64,000 nucleotides of DNA, from positions 62,001 through 126,000 of the forward strand of contig NZ_FOFD01000007.1 in NCBI RefSeq assembly GCF_900110865.1, given 5' to 3'. Below, in pieces: positions 41,151-51,061 of the stretch (its first letter is position 1; each line of letters begins with the position of its first letter). Made by a program: the position numbers and the translations under genes. A model generated the notes under the pieces. That model ran no database searches. It worked only from the letters and a program-made list of their open reading frames with translations, and had not been told where the DNA came from. Source of the stretch: Natrinema salaciae. Lineage in GTDB: Archaea; Halobacteriota; Halobacteria; Halobacteriales; Natrialbaceae.

Positions 41151-44100
41151 ATGAGTACACGAGCGGGCGCGAACGACGGGGCGTTCTGGGGGGACGCTGA
41201 CGACGACGTCGCGCTCGACCGCTATCGGACGCTCGTCAACACGATCGACGACGGGATCTACCAGCTCGACGCCGACGGACGCTTCGTCGCCGTCAACGAC
41301 GTCATCGTCGAGGCGACCGGCTATTCGCGCGACGACCTCCTCGGCGAGCACGTCTCGTTCGTGGTCGACGACGCCGACGCCGGCCGCATCGAGCGCGAAC
41401 TCGCGAACCGGATCGACGCGAACGACGACGTCGCGACGTTCGAACTCGCCGTCCGAACGGCCGACGGCGAGACGATCCCCTTCGAGGCACGGATCAACCT
41501 CCTGATGGAAGACGGCGAGTTTCGGGGGTCCATCGGCGTCGCCCGCGACCGCTCCGAGAAACGGTACCGACGGGAAACGCTCGCATCGGCGGCGTCGTAC
41601 GAGTCGATCACGAGCATCATCGACAACGCCGATATCGGTGTCATGGTCCTCGACGAGTCGTTCGAAATCGAGTGGGCCGACGCGACCATCGAGCAGTATT
41701 TCGGTCTCGACCGGTCGGCTCTCATCGGCCGGAGCCACCGCGAGGTCGTCGACGACACCCTCAAGAACCGGTTCGACGATCCCGAGTCGTTCGCGGAGAC
41801 GGTCCTGTCCGCGTACGACGACGATCGCGACGTCGATCGCTTCGAGTGTCACGTCGTGGCACCCTCGAGCGACCTCGAGGACCGATGGGTGAAATACCAG
41901 AGCAAGCCGATCGAGTCGGGGACGTTCGCCGGCGGCCGGGTCGAGCTCTACTACGACATCACCGATCAGAAGCAGTCCGAAGACGCCCTGCAGGAGAGCG
42001 AAGAGGAGTTCCAGTCGCTGGTCGACGCCGTCGAGGAGTACGCCATCTTCCGGCTGGACACGACGGGTCGGGTCACCAGCTGGAACAGAGGCGCGCGGAA
42101 GATCAAGGGATACGACCGCGAGGAGATCGTCGGCGACCACTTCTCGCGGTTCTACACCGACGACGACCGAGCGGCGAACGTCCCCGAGCGCAACCTCGAG
42201 CGGGCCCTCGAGAACGGGTCGACCGAGGACGAGGGATGGCGCGTCCGCGAGGACGGCACGCGGTTCTGGGCGAACGTCACGATCACAGCCGTCCGCGACG
42301 ACGACGGTACCCATCGGGGCTACCTGAAAGTGACCCGTGATATGACGGATCGGCGAGCACGCGAGCAGGAACTCGAGACCGAGCTCCAGCGCATCCTCGG
42401 CAGGATCTCCGACGCCTTCTACGCGGTCGACGACGAGTTCCGGCTCACCCACGTCAACGAGCGCGCCGCGGAACTCCTGCAACGTCCCGAGGAGGAACTG
42501 CTCGGGGAGGTCGTCTGGGACGTGTTTCCGGATCTTCGCGAGCTCGAGACCGTCTGGGACGCCTTCCACACGGCGCTGAAAACGCAGGAGCCGACCAGCT
42601 ACGAGCTCTACTACGACACGCTCGACTTCCACGTCGAGGCGAACCTCTACCCCTCCGAGACCGGCATCTCGGTGTACTTCCGCGACGTCACCGAGCGCAG
42701 GGAACGCGAGCGCGAACTCGAGCAGACGGAGCGGCGCTTCGAAGCCATCTTCGAGGATCCGAACATCCTCGTCGGCCTGCTCGAGCCCGACGGGACGGTC
42801 CTCGACATCAATCAGACGGCGATGGAGTACATCGACGCCGACCTCGAGGACGTGGTCGGCGACCAGTTCTGTAAGACCCCCTGGTGGAGCGAGGGCGTGC
42901 AGCCCGACGTCAGACGGTGGACCGAGCGCGCGGCGGCCGGCGAGTACGTCAACTTCGAAACCGACCTCACTCGGCCGGACGGCGAGCGGTACACGCTCAA
43001 CGGCGTCTTCAGACCGGTCACGAACGACGACGGCGAGGTCGTCTCGCTCATCGTCTCGGACCGCGACGTCACCGAGCGAAAGAAGCGCGAACGCGAACTC
43101 GAGGAGTCCGAACAGCGGTACCGCACCCTCGCGGAGCACTTCCCGAACGGCATCGTCACCCTGTTCGACCACGACCTCGAGTACACGCTGGCGGCGGGGC
43201 AGGGCTTCGATAAGATCCCGCCGGAGCCGGCCGACATCGAGGGGAAGTGCTTCACCGACGCCTGGCCGACGGAGACGAGCGACGCGCTCGAACCGGCGCT
43301 CCATGACGCCCTCGAGGGCGAGGAGCGGTCGGTCGAACTCGAGTACGCCGGTCGAGAGTGGGTGCTGTATTCGGTCCCGATCACCGACAACCGGGGCGAC
43401 GTCTTCGCCGGGGTGACGATGGCCCACGACATCACCGAACGAAAGGAGTATCAACGGAAGCTCGAGGAGACCATCGATCGGCTCGAGGAGTCCAACAAGC
43501 GGTTAGAGCAGTTCGCCTACGCGGCGAGCCACGACCTGCAGGAGCCCCTGCGGATGGTCTCGAGTTACCTCCGGCTCATCGAGAGCCGCTACGCCGATGC
43601 CCTCGACGCGGACGGCGAGGAGTTCCTCTCGTTCGCCGTCGAGGGTGCCGACCGGATGCGCAGGATGATCGAGGGGCTACTGACCTACTCGCGGGTCGAG
43701 ACCCAGGGCGAGCCGCTCGAACCGGTCGATCTCGACTCGGTCCTCGAGGGCGTGCTGGCGGATTTACAGCTGCAGATCGAGGAGACGAACGCCGAGCTCG
43801 CGGTCGAGGACCTCCCCCGCGTCGAGGGCGACGCGGACCAGCTTCGGCAGGTGTTTCAGAACCTGCTCGCGAACGCGATCGAGTACAGCGGCGACGAACC
43901 GCCACGGATCGCCGTCGACGCCGAACGCAGGGGCGACCAGTGGGTGATCTCGGTCCGCGACGAGGGAATCGGGATCGATCCCGACGACCAGGGCCGCGTG
44001 TTCGAAGTCTTCCAGCGGCTGCACAGTCGCGAGGAACACCCCGGCACCGGGATCGGGCTGGCGCTCTGTCAGCGGATTCTCGAACGTCACGGCGGGGATA

Positions 44101-44177
44101 TCTGGGTCGAGTCGGAGCCCGGCGAGGGGGCGACGTTCTCCCTGACGCTTCCCGCGGTCGGGGAGTCCGCCCGCTGA
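41151..44177 (+). CDS. Six-PAS sensor histidine kinase
   Basis: A 1008-residue soluble kinase. Six PAS repeats are visible, beginning around YRTLVNTIDDGIYQLD, YESITSIIDNADIGVMVLD, FQSLVDAVEEYAIFRLD, LQRILGRISDAFYAVDD, FEAIFEDPNILVGLLE and YRTLAEHFPNGIVTLFD, each followed by a YFRDVTER- or VTRDMTDR-type linker. Then comes a HisKA domain with phospho-acceptor His794 in ASHDLQEPLRMVSSYLRLI and a HATPase_c domain with NLLANAIEYS, DEGIGIDP and GTGIGLALC. No membrane segment exists, so it senses an internal signal such as redox state or a small ligand. The ATG at 41151 is chosen; upstream frame is not halophilic. No response regulator is adjacent. Confidence 0.92.
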   Translation: MSTRAGANDGAFWGDADDDVALDRYRTLVNTIDDGIYQLDADGRFVAVNDVIVEATGYSRDDLLGEHVSFVVDDADAGRIERELANRIDANDDVATFELAVRTADGETIPFEARINLLMEDGEFRGSIGVARDRSEKRYRRETLASAASYESITSIIDNADIGVMVLDESFEIEWADATIEQYFGLDRSALIGRSHREVVDDTLKNRFDDPESFAETVLSAYDDDRDVDRFECHVVAPSSDLEDRWVKYQSKPIESGTFAGGRVELYYDITDQKQSEDALQESEEEFQSLVDAVEEYAIFRLDTTGRVTSWNRGARKIKGYDREEIVGDHFSRFYTDDDRAANVPERNLERALENGSTEDEGWRVREDGTRFWANVTITAVRDDDGTHRGYLKVTRDMTDRRAREQELETELQRILGRISDAFYAVDDEFRLTHVNERAAELLQRPEEELLGEVVWDVFPDLRELETVWDAFHTALKTQEPTSYELYYDTLDFHVEANLYPSETGISVYFRDVTERRERERELEQTERRFEAIFEDPNILVGLLEPDGTVLDINQTAMEYIDADLEDVVGDQFCKTPWWSEGVQPDVRRWTERAAAGEYVNFETDLTRPDGERYTLNGVFRPVTNDDGEVVSLIVSDRDVTERKKRERELEESEQRYRTLAEHFPNGIVTLFDHDLEYTLAAGQGFDKIPPEPADIEGKCFTDAWPTETSDALEPALHDALEGEERSVELEYAGREWVLYSVPITDNRGDVFAGVTMAHDITERKEYQRKLEETIDRLEESNKRLEQFAYAASHDLQEPLRMVSSYLRLIESRYADALDADGEEFLSFAVEGADRMRRMIEGLLTYSRVETQGEPLEPVDLDSVLEGVLADLQLQIEETNAELAVEDLPRVEGDADQLRQVFQNLLANAIEYSGDEPPRIAVDAERRGDQWVISVRDEGIGIDPDDQGRVFEVFQRLHSREEHPGTGIGLALCQRILERHGGDIWVESEPGEGATFSLTLPAVGESAR

Positions 44178-44364
44178 ACCGATCGGTATCACCGCCCCGT
44201 CGCACGGTTGCTATCGCTCACCGCCACGGTCGATCGCAGACCCGACAGCGGACAGTCACGGCCAGCAGTACGGCTGCGCACGGATCGGCCGCGAGGGAGG
44301 AAGCGACCGCCGTCTCGGCGGGCGATCGACGAATTGTAAGGTAGCTTATAGTCGTCTGACGTAC

Positions 44365-44371
44365 GTTTATG
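44365..44371 (+). promoter_or_regulatory. TATA box of the coiled-coil/smc/scpA unit
   Basis: GTTTATG lies 25-31 bases before the ATG at 44396, the spacing expected for a leaderless transcript. A second AT-rich element, CTTATAG, is at 44345-44351. The gap 44178-44395 holds nothing else recognisable. Confidence 0.5.
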
Positions 44372-44395
44372 TGGCCGGACGGACCCCTAGTTGAT

Positions 44396-44707
44396 ATGTC
44401 GAACAACCGCGTCGAGCAGCTCGAATCGACGGTTGCGGAACTCGAGTCGACGGTAGAGGGCCTGACGGACGAACTCATCGAGGCGAAAGAGCGGATCCGC
44501 GTCCTCGAGGCCGAACTCGACGCCGACACGCCGACGCGCGTCCCCGAGCGACGGAACGGGGAAACCGGGACGGCGGCGACCGGCGGGAACGAAACGCCCG
44601 AAGCCGAACCCGACGAAGTCGCCGAAGCGGCGGCCGACGCCGACACCGAGGAGGCCACCGGCGACGAAGCGGAAGACTCAGGTAGCGACGACATTATCGT
44701 CGCATAA
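44396..44707 (+). CDS. Small coiled-coil protein upstream of smc
   Basis: A 103-residue, highly acidic protein. Residues 5-45 are a leucine-zipper-like coiled coil (VEQLESTVAELESTVEGLTDELIEAKERIRVLEAEL) with heptad hydrophobics. The remainder is low-complexity Ala/Glu/Asp/Gly sequence ending DDIIVA. A longer in-frame start at 44369 would precede the leaderless ATG and is rejected. Position directly before smc (88 bases) and shared direction suggest a functional tie to the SMC complex, as is common for such small bZIP-like halophile proteins. Its partner is unknown. Confidence 0.8.
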   Translation: MSNNRVEQLESTVAELESTVEGLTDELIEAKERIRVLEAELDADTPTRVPERRNGETGTAATGGNETPEAEPDEVAEAAADADTEEATGDEAEDSGSDDIIVA

Positions 44708-44795
44708 CTGCGGACGACGCCGCGATTCGGGGAGTACTGAGACACGGTGGGCCCCGAGCAGCCGACCGTAGCGGTACGGAGGTTTCGCAACGAGA

Positions 44796-47700
44796 ATGTA
44801 CATCAAGTCGATCGTCCTCGACAAGTTCAAGAGCTTCGGCAGGAAGACGAAGATTCCGTTCTACGAGGACTTCACCGTCGTCACGGGGCCGAACGGCTCC
44901 GGGAAGTCGAACATCATCGACGCCGTCCTCTTCGCGCTCGGACTGGCCCGCACCCGCGGGATCCGCGCCGAGAAACTGACCGACCTCATCTACAACCCCG
45001 GTCACGAGGACGGCGGTAGCTCCGGGGGGCCTCGCGAGGCCACCGTCGAGGTGATCCTCGACAACTCCGACGGCACCCTCGAGCGATCGCAGGTCGTCAA
45101 CGCCGCGGGGAGCGAGGACGTCGGCGACGTGGACGAGATTCGCATCCGTCGCCGCGTCAAGGAAACCGAGGACAACTACTACTCCTACTACTATCTGAAC
45201 GACCGCTCGGTCAACCTCTCGGACATTCAGGATCTGCTCGCACAGGCCGGGATCACGCCGGAGGGTTACAACGTCGTCATGCAGGGCGACGTCACCGAGA
45301 TCATCAACATGACGCCCCACGCCCGTCGGGAGATCATCGACGAGATCGCGGGCGTCGCGGAGTTCGACGCCAAGAAGGAAGACGCCTTCGGGGAACTCGA
45401 GACGGTGCAGGAACGGATCGACGAGGCGGAACTCCGCATCGAGGAGAAACGCGACCGGCTCGACCAGCTCGCGGACGAGCGCCGGGAGGCGATGCGCTAC
45501 CGCCGGCTCCGCCGCGAGAAAGACGAGTACGAGGGCTACAAGAAGGCCAGCGAGCTCGAGGAGAAACGCGCCGCGCTCGAGTCGGTCGAGACCGAAGTCG
45601 ACGACCTCGCCGACGAGCTTCGGGAGCTCCAGCGGGAGCTCGACGAACGCGAGGGGAAAGTCGTCCGCTTACAGGAGGACCTCGAGGACCTGAACGCGGA
45701 GATCGAGCGCAAGGGCGAGGACGAGCAGCTCCGGATCAAAAGCGAGATCGAGGAGATCAAAGGCGACATCTCGCGGCTCGAGGACAAGATCGAGACCAGC
45801 GAGGAGGCGATCGAGGACGCCGAGGCGAAGCGCCGCGAGGCCTTCGTCCAGATCGACCGGAAACAGGAGACGATCGACGACCTCGACGACGAGATGCGCG
45901 AACACAAGCTCGAGAAGGCCTCGATCAAGGGCGAAATTCAGGAACGCGAGGCCGAACGCGACGACCTCGAGGCCGAAATCGAGGCCGTCGACACGGAGTT
46001 CGACGAGCTCAAGGCCGAACTCGCCGAGCGCAAGGACGACCTCGAGGAAGCGAAGACCGAAAAGAACGACCTGCAACGCGAGCAGGACCGCCTGCTCGAC
46101 GAAGCGCGACGGCGCTCGAACAACATCGACGAGACGGCGGCGACGATCGAGGAGCGGCGCGAGGAGCTCCCCGAGATCGAGAGCCAGCGGAGCGACCTCG
46201 AGCGCGAACTCGAGAAGGCCGAACGGAACCGGCAGAACATCGCCGAGGTCGTCGACGACCTGAAAGGCGAGAAGCGGCGGCTGCAGTCCGACGTCGACGA
46301 CCTCGACGACGAGATCCAGGCGAAACAGCAGGAGTACGCCGAACTCGAGGCCAACGCCGGCGAGAGCGGCGACTCCTCGTTCGGTCGCGCGGTCACGACG
46401 ATCCTCAACTCGGGGATCGACGGCGTCCACGGCGCGGTCGCCCAGCTGGGGACCGTCGCCGGCGAGTACGCGGTCGCCTGCGAGACCGCCGCCGGCGGGC
46501 GGCTGGCGAACGTCGTCGTCGACGACGACGTCATCGGCCAGCAGTGTATCGAGCACCTCAAGTCCCGAAACGCGGGCCGGGCGACCTTCCTGCCGCTGAC
46601 GGACATGAGCCAGCGCCGGCTGCCGTCGGCACCCAGCGATCCGGGGGTCGTCGGCTTCGCGTACAACCTCGTCGACTTCGACGGCGAGTACGCTGGCGTC
46701 TTCTCCTACGTCCTCGGGGACACGCTGGTCGTCGAGGACATCGAGACCGCCCGCTCGTACATGGGCGACTATCGGATGGTCACGCTCGACGGCGACCTGG
46801 TCGAGAAAAGCGGCGCGATGACCGGCGGCTCCGGCGGCGGCTCGCGCTACTCCTTTACCGGCGGGGGCGAGGGCCAACTCGAGCGCGTCGCGAAACAGAT
46901 CACGGAGCTCCAGGAGGAGCGGGAATCGCTGCGGGAGGACCTTCGGGGCGTCGAGGAACGTCTCGACGACGCCCGTGACCGCAAGAGCGACGCGGCCGAC
47001 GAGGTGCGATCGATCGAGGCCGAACTCGAGGGGCTCGACGACCAGCGCGAGCGCATCGAGACCGAGATCGCGGACCTGGAGGACGACCTCGAGGAGCTCC
47101 GGGCGGAACGGGAGACCGTCGACGGGCGGATGAACGAGCTCTCCGCGGAGATCGAGGCCAAGACGGCGACGGTCGAGGAGCTCGAAGCCGAGATCGCGGC
47201 GCTCGAACGCGAACTCGCGGACTCGAAGATCCCCGAACTGACCGACCAGATCGAGGCGCTCGAGGCCGAGATCGACGAACGGGAGGACCGCATTCAGGAA
47301 CTCGACGGCACGCTCAACGAGTTGAGCCTCGAGAAGGAGTACGCCGAGGACGCCATCGAGGACCTCCACGACGACATCGAGACCGCCCAGAACCGCACGG
47401 CCGAACACGAGGACCGGATCGACGAGTACGAGGCGCAGATCGAGGCGAAGCGCGAGGAACTCGAGGAGAAACGCGCGGCCGTCGAAGCGCTCGAAGAAGA
47501 GCTCACCGAGTTGAAAGACGACCGCAGCGATCTCAAGGAGGAGCTCTCCGAGGCCCGGACGAAACGCGACCAGCAGCAAGACCGGGTCAACGCGGTCGAA
47601 AGCAAACTCGAGGACGCACGCGAGCGCGCGAACAGCCTCGAGTGGGAGATCGAATCCCTCGAATCGGAGGTCGGCGACTACGACCCCGACGACGTGCCCG

Positions 47701-48368
47701 ACCACGAGACCGTCCTCGAGATGATCGACCTCCTGCAGGCGGACATGGAGGCGATGGAGCCCGTGAACATGCTCGCGATCGACGAGTACGACGAGGTCCG
47801 CAGCGACCTCGACGACCTCGAGGAGGGCAAGGAGACGCTCGTCGAGGAGGCCGACGGGATCCGCGACCGGATCGAGCAGTACGAGACCCAGAAGAAGCAG
47901 ACGTTCATGGACGCCTACGACGCGATCGCCGCCCACTTTACGGAGATCTTCGAGAAGCTCTCGGAGGGAACGGGGACGCTCCACCTCGAGAACGAGGCGG
48001 ACCCGTTCGACGGCGGGCTGACGATGAAGGCCCAGCCGGGCGACAAGCCGATCCAGCGGCTCGATGCCATGTCCGGCGGCGAGAAGTCGCTGACGGCGCT
48101 GGCCTTTATCTTCGCGATCCAGCGGCACAATCCGGCCCCGTTCTACGCGCTCGACGAGGTCGACGCCTTCCTCGACGCGGTCAACGCCGAGCGGATCGGC
48201 GAGATGGTCGACGAACTCTCCGACAAAGCGCAGTTCGTCGTCGTCTCCCACCGCTCGGCCATGCTCGACCGCTCCGAGCGGGCCATCGGCGTGACGATGC
48301 AACAGGACAACGTGAGCGCGGTGACCGGAATCGATCTGAGTAGCGGCGAGGTGCCGGCCGATGACTAG
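44796..48368 (+). CDS. smc: Chromosome segregation protein SMC
   Basis: A full-length 1190-residue SMC. Walker A GPNGSGKSN lies at 31-39. Long coiled coils at about 165-520 and 680-1030 flank a hinge near 525-660 (FGRAVTTILNSGIDGVHGAVAQL, GAMTGGSGGGSRY). The signature MSGGEKSLTALAF is at about 1092-1104 and Walker B FYALDEVDAFLD near 1120. It forms the ATPase arms of the condensin-like complex that organises and separates the chromosome. The end overlaps the scpA start by 8 bases. No ScpB gene is next to them in the window. Strong Glu/Asp/Arg heptads are as expected for a halophile coiled coil. Confidence 0.97.
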   Translation: MYIKSIVLDKFKSFGRKTKIPFYEDFTVVTGPNGSGKSNIIDAVLFALGLARTRGIRAEKLTDLIYNPGHEDGGSSGGPREATVEVILDNSDGTLERSQVVNAAGSEDVGDVDEIRIRRRVKETEDNYYSYYYLNDRSVNLSDIQDLLAQAGITPEGYNVVMQGDVTEIINMTPHARREIIDEIAGVAEFDAKKEDAFGELETVQERIDEAELRIEEKRDRLDQLADERREAMRYRRLRREKDEYEGYKKASELEEKRAALESVETEVDDLADELRELQRELDEREGKVVRLQEDLEDLNAEIERKGEDEQLRIKSEIEEIKGDISRLEDKIETSEEAIEDAEAKRREAFVQIDRKQETIDDLDDEMREHKLEKASIKGEIQEREAERDDLEAEIEAVDTEFDELKAELAERKDDLEEAKTEKNDLQREQDRLLDEARRRSNNIDETAATIEERREELPEIESQRSDLERELEKAERNRQNIAEVVDDLKGEKRRLQSDVDDLDDEIQAKQQEYAELEANAGESGDSSFGRAVTTILNSGIDGVHGAVAQLGTVAGEYAVACETAAGGRLANVVVDDDVIGQQCIEHLKSRNAGRATFLPLTDMSQRRLPSAPSDPGVVGFAYNLVDFDGEYAGVFSYVLGDTLVVEDIETARSYMGDYRMVTLDGDLVEKSGAMTGGSGGGSRYSFTGGGEGQLERVAKQITELQEERESLREDLRGVEERLDDARDRKSDAADEVRSIEAELEGLDDQRERIETEIADLEDDLEELRAERETVDGRMNELSAEIEAKTATVEELEAEIAALERELADSKIPELTDQIEALEAEIDEREDRIQELDGTLNELSLEKEYAEDAIEDLHDDIETAQNRTAEHEDRIDEYEAQIEAKREELEEKRAAVEALEEELTELKDDRSDLKEELSEARTKRDQQQDRVNAVESKLEDARERANSLEWEIESLESEVGDYDPDDVPDHETVLEMIDLLQADMEAMEPVNMLAIDEYDEVRSDLDDLEEGKETLVEEADGIRDRIEQYETQKKQTFMDAYDAIAAHFTEIFEKLSEGTGTLHLENEADPFDGGLTMKAQPGDKPIQRLDAMSGGEKSLTALAFIFAIQRHNPAPFYALDEVDAFLDAVNAERIGEMVDELSDKAQFVVVSHRSAMLDRSERAIGVTMQQDNVSAVTGIDLSSGEVPADD

Positions 48369-49419
48369 CGATGGCTCCTCGAGCGACGCGAGCGGCGACC
48401 GGAGCGAGCCGGACGACGACGGGATTCCGCTGCACATCGCCGGCCACGAGGACCGCGAGCGACCCGGGGACGCGAGTCCGGACTCTCAACCGAACGGCGA
48501 AAGCGACGGCGACGGCGACCGCGACCCCCAGAGTGGCGACTCGGTCCTCGAGTTCACGGACGTGGAGATGGCCCCGTCGGGAGACGACGGCGACGGCGAC
48601 GACGACGAGGAAGCGGTCGAACCGGTCGAACTGCTCGTCCAGCTCGCGAAAGACGGCGAGATCGATCCGTGGGACATCGACGTCGTTCGGGTCACCGACA
48701 AGTTCCTCGCCGCGATCGAGGACGTCGACCTGCGGACGTCCGGACGGGCGCTGTTCTACGCGAGCGTCCTCCTGCGGATGAAAAGCGACGAGCTGTTCGC
48801 GACCGACGAGCCCGACGAGGAGGAGCTTCCGCCGTGGGAAGCGCCCTTCGCCGACGACGGGACGATGGACGCGGAGAGCGACGACCGGGACTACCCGCCG
48901 GGGTTCGACCCCGTCGAGAACCTCGAGGAAGAGATGGAGCGACGCCTCGAACGCAAGCACGCCCGCGGGAAGCCGGAGACGCTGGACGAACTGGTCCGCG
49001 AACTGCGCACCGCCGAGCGCGACACCTGGTGGAAGGAATCGCGCAGTTACGACACCAGCGGCTCGCCGACGGGGTACGACCGCGGCGTCCAGGAGCTGAA
49101 CTACCACTCCGGCGACGACTTCCGGGTCGACGACGAACCGACCAGCGACGACGTCACCCACACGACTCACGAGGAGGACATCGAGGCGGTCATCGACGAC
49201 GTCGAGGGCGAACTCGAGCGTCACTACGACGAAGGCCGCGACGAGGTGCTGTACGCCGAGATCGACGAAGTCGGCGGCACGCGCGTGATGACCTATCTCG
49301 CGCTGCTGTTCCTGGCTCACCGGGGACGGGTCACGCTCGAGCAGGACGAACTGTTCGGCGACCTCTGGGTCCAGCGGGTGACGGTGGACGCGGAGCCCGA
49401 AGAGGCGACCGCCGACTGA
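48361..49419 (+). CDS. scpA: Segregation and condensation protein A
   Basis: The kleisin partner of SMC, 352 residues. The family core begins near residue 86 with EPVELLVQLAKDGEIDPWDIDVVRVTDKFLAAI and continues through ASVLLRMKSDELF. The C-terminal winged helix (EVLYAEIDEVGGTRVMTYLALLFLAHRGRVTLEQDELFGDLWVQRV) binds an SMC head. The first 85 residues are a long Asp/Ser/Gly-rich extension, and a second acidic insertion follows near 165-180. These make it longer than typical bacterial ScpA of about 250 residues. It overlaps smc by 8 bases, so both proteins are made from one transcript. Confidence 0.93.
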   Translation: MTSDGSSSDASGDRSEPDDDGIPLHIAGHEDRERPGDASPDSQPNGESDGDGDRDPQSGDSVLEFTDVEMAPSGDDGDGDDDEEAVEPVELLVQLAKDGEIDPWDIDVVRVTDKFLAAIEDVDLRTSGRALFYASVLLRMKSDELFATDEPDEEELPPWEAPFADDGTMDAESDDRDYPPGFDPVENLEEEMERRLERKHARGKPETLDELVRELRTAERDTWWKESRSYDTSGSPTGYDRGVQELNYHSGDDFRVDDEPTSDDVTHTTHEEDIEAVIDDVEGELERHYDEGRDEVLYAEIDEVGGTRVMTYLALLFLAHRGRVTLEQDELFGDLWVQRVTVDAEPEEATAD

Positions 49420-49509
49420 CGTCGGTTCGGACGACGGCCGACGGGACGCGAGCCCGTCGTGTGCTCGCGTCGAAAGGATTATCTGTTCGTTCGAAAATCG
49501 ATTACACGA

Positions 49510-50031
49510 ATGACACGACCGGGTCGGCGACAGAGCGTCGGGCGCGGACTCCGTCGTGTAGCCGATTACGCCGGGTTCGTGTTCCTCTGGGGCTGGATTC
49601 TCGTATCGCTGCTGTTCCTGCCGGCGATGCTCGGTGCTCCCGTCGTCGGCATCGCGCTCTTTCTCGTCGGGCTCGTCGTCTGCTGGCAGGCGGCCGAAGC
49701 CTCGAGCGACCCCGTTCACACCGTCGGTACGAAACGCGAGGTTCGAACCGGCCGCGTCGACTCGGCGACCGTCGACTGCGGCGAGTGCGGGCGGCCGGCC
49801 GAGGGCGGCGAGTACCGCCGCTACGAGGAACGGCGCGTGCTGTTCGGAGCCACGATTTCGGTTCCGGAATCGGGAGAGAACGTCTACTGCGAGGCGTGTG
49901 CGGTCGATCCGCGCGATCCGTTCGACGACGGCGTCGACGGCGAGCGCGAGCCGTGGGCGGCCGGCGACCCGACCGACCTGGAATCGCCGGACCCCGCTAC
50001 GTCGTCCGGTCTCGAGTCGGAACGGTCGTGA
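49510..50031 (+). CDS. Two-helix membrane protein with a zinc-ribbon domain
   Basis: A 173-residue protein from ATG 49510 (MTRPGRRQSV). Two adjacent hydrophobic helices (YAGFVFLWGWILVSLLFLP and APVVGIALFLVGLVVCW, about residues 18-60) form a hairpin. A cytoplasmic domain follows with two Cys pairs, CGECGRPAEGGEYRRYEER near 92-110 and CEAC near 135, which make a zinc ribbon. The tail is acidic and disordered. This layout (membrane hairpin plus zinc ribbon) is common among uncharacterised halophile proteins. It follows scpA in the same direction with a 90-base gap that has its own AT-rich stretch, so it may be a separate unit. Confidence 0.82.
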   Translation: MTRPGRRQSVGRGLRRVADYAGFVFLWGWILVSLLFLPAMLGAPVVGIALFLVGLVVCWQAAEASSDPVHTVGTKREVRTGRVDSATVDCGECGRPAEGGEYRRYEERRVLFGATISVPESGENVYCEACAVDPRDPFDDGVDGEREPWAAGDPTDLESPDPATSSGLESERS

Positions 50032-50052
50032 CGGTGCGACTCGACGGACGCG

Positions 50053-50913
50053 TCACTCCAGATACTCGCCGGCCAGGAGGTCGACGCGCTCGAGGGTCGC
50101 CTCGGGGATCGCCTCCTGTGGCGTGTTGATCGTCCCCTCGAGTGCGCTCCAGGCATCGCTCTCGAAGTCGTCGGGCATCGTTCGGATGGCGTGTTCGACG
50201 ACCGCGTTGATCGCGTCCTGATTGGCCGCGGCGTTCTCGAGGACCTCGTCCAGCGTGACCTCGTTGTCTTCCTTCCAGACGTCGTAGTCGGTGACGCCGG
50301 CGACGGTGGCGTAGCTCAGTTCGGCCTCGCGGGCGAGTTTCGCTTCCGGAATGGCGGTCATTCCGACGATGTCCCAGCCCTGCTCGCGGTAGAATTCGCT
50401 CTCCGCACGGGTGGAGTACTGCGGCCCTTCGATACAGACGTAGGTGCCGTCTTCCTGCGTTTTCGTCCCGTCGTCGGTCGCCTCGCGGGCCGACTCGGCG
50501 AGGTGGGAGACCATTTCGGGACAGTAGGGATCGGCAAAGCCCATGTGGACGACCATGCCGTCGCCGAAGAACGTCGGCGTGCGGTGCTTGGTCCGGTCGA
50601 AAATCTGGTCGGGGACGACCAGCGTCCGCGGCGGCAGTTCCTCGCGCAGGCTGCCGACCGCGTTCGTGGCGATGACCCGGTCGACGCCGACCGACTTGAG
50701 CGCGTAGATGTTCGCCCGGTAGGCCGCGTCGGTCGGCGGATGCTGGTGGTCCGAACCGTGGCGCGGGAGGAACGCGACCTCTCGCCCGGCGAGTTCGCCG
50801 AGCGTGACCGCCTCGCTCGGCTCGCCGTAGGGCGTCGAAAGCTCCTCTTTGCGGGTGTTCTCGAGTGGCAGTGCTTCGTAAATACCGCTCCCGCCGATAA
50901 CGCCGATCGTCAT
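50053..50913 (-). CDS. mtnP: S-methyl-5'-thioadenosine phosphorylase
   Basis: A 286-residue PNP/MTAP family-2 enzyme. The opening MTIGVIGGSGIYE holds the phosphate-binding Gly-Gly-Ser. PRHGSDHQHPPTDAAYRANIYAL is the conserved MTAP-type phosphate/ribose loop, YVCIEGPQYSTRAES is diagnostic, and VGMTAIPEAKLARE with TDYD closes the active site. It cleaves 5'-methylthioadenosine with phosphate to give adenine and methylthioribose-1-phosphate, part of methionine salvage. ATG 50913 is preferred to the 123-base longer frame, which lacks family similarity. It converges with the zinc-ribbon gene and is divergent from the MATE exporter, with about 150 bases between. Confidence 0.93.
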   Translation of the reverse strand: MTIGVIGGSGIYEALPLENTRKEELSTPYGEPSEAVTLGELAGREVAFLPRHGSDHQHPPTDAAYRANIYALKSVGVDRVIATNAVGSLREELPPRTLVVPDQIFDRTKHRTPTFFGDGMVVHMGFADPYCPEMVSHLAESAREATDDGTKTQEDGTYVCIEGPQYSTRAESEFYREQGWDIVGMTAIPEAKLAREAELSYATVAGVTDYDVWKEDNEVTLDEVLENAAANQDAINAVVEHAIRTMPDDFESDAWSALEGTINTPQEAIPEATLERVDLLAGEYLE

Positions 50914-51061
50914 GCGAATCCCTCGGCGTACCAGTACCGTAAACGGACTGGTTCCCGTCTTCGGCTCCGGCGCGGAACCGCCCCCGTGAGCTATCACCGA
51001 CGGTGGTTGTCGATACCACGCCTCACGAGAACCCAAGTAGAGCCGTCGTCACTGTTCGGCC

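Noticed and set aside
40953-43454. Long minus-strand frame opposite the histidine kinase
   Set aside because: Antisense of a six-PAS kinase with intact motifs; no family features of its own.
45669-48437. Very long minus-strand frame opposite smc
   Set aside because: Mirror of the Glu/Asp/Arg heptads of the coiled coil; the smc frame has Walker A, signature and Walker B motifs.
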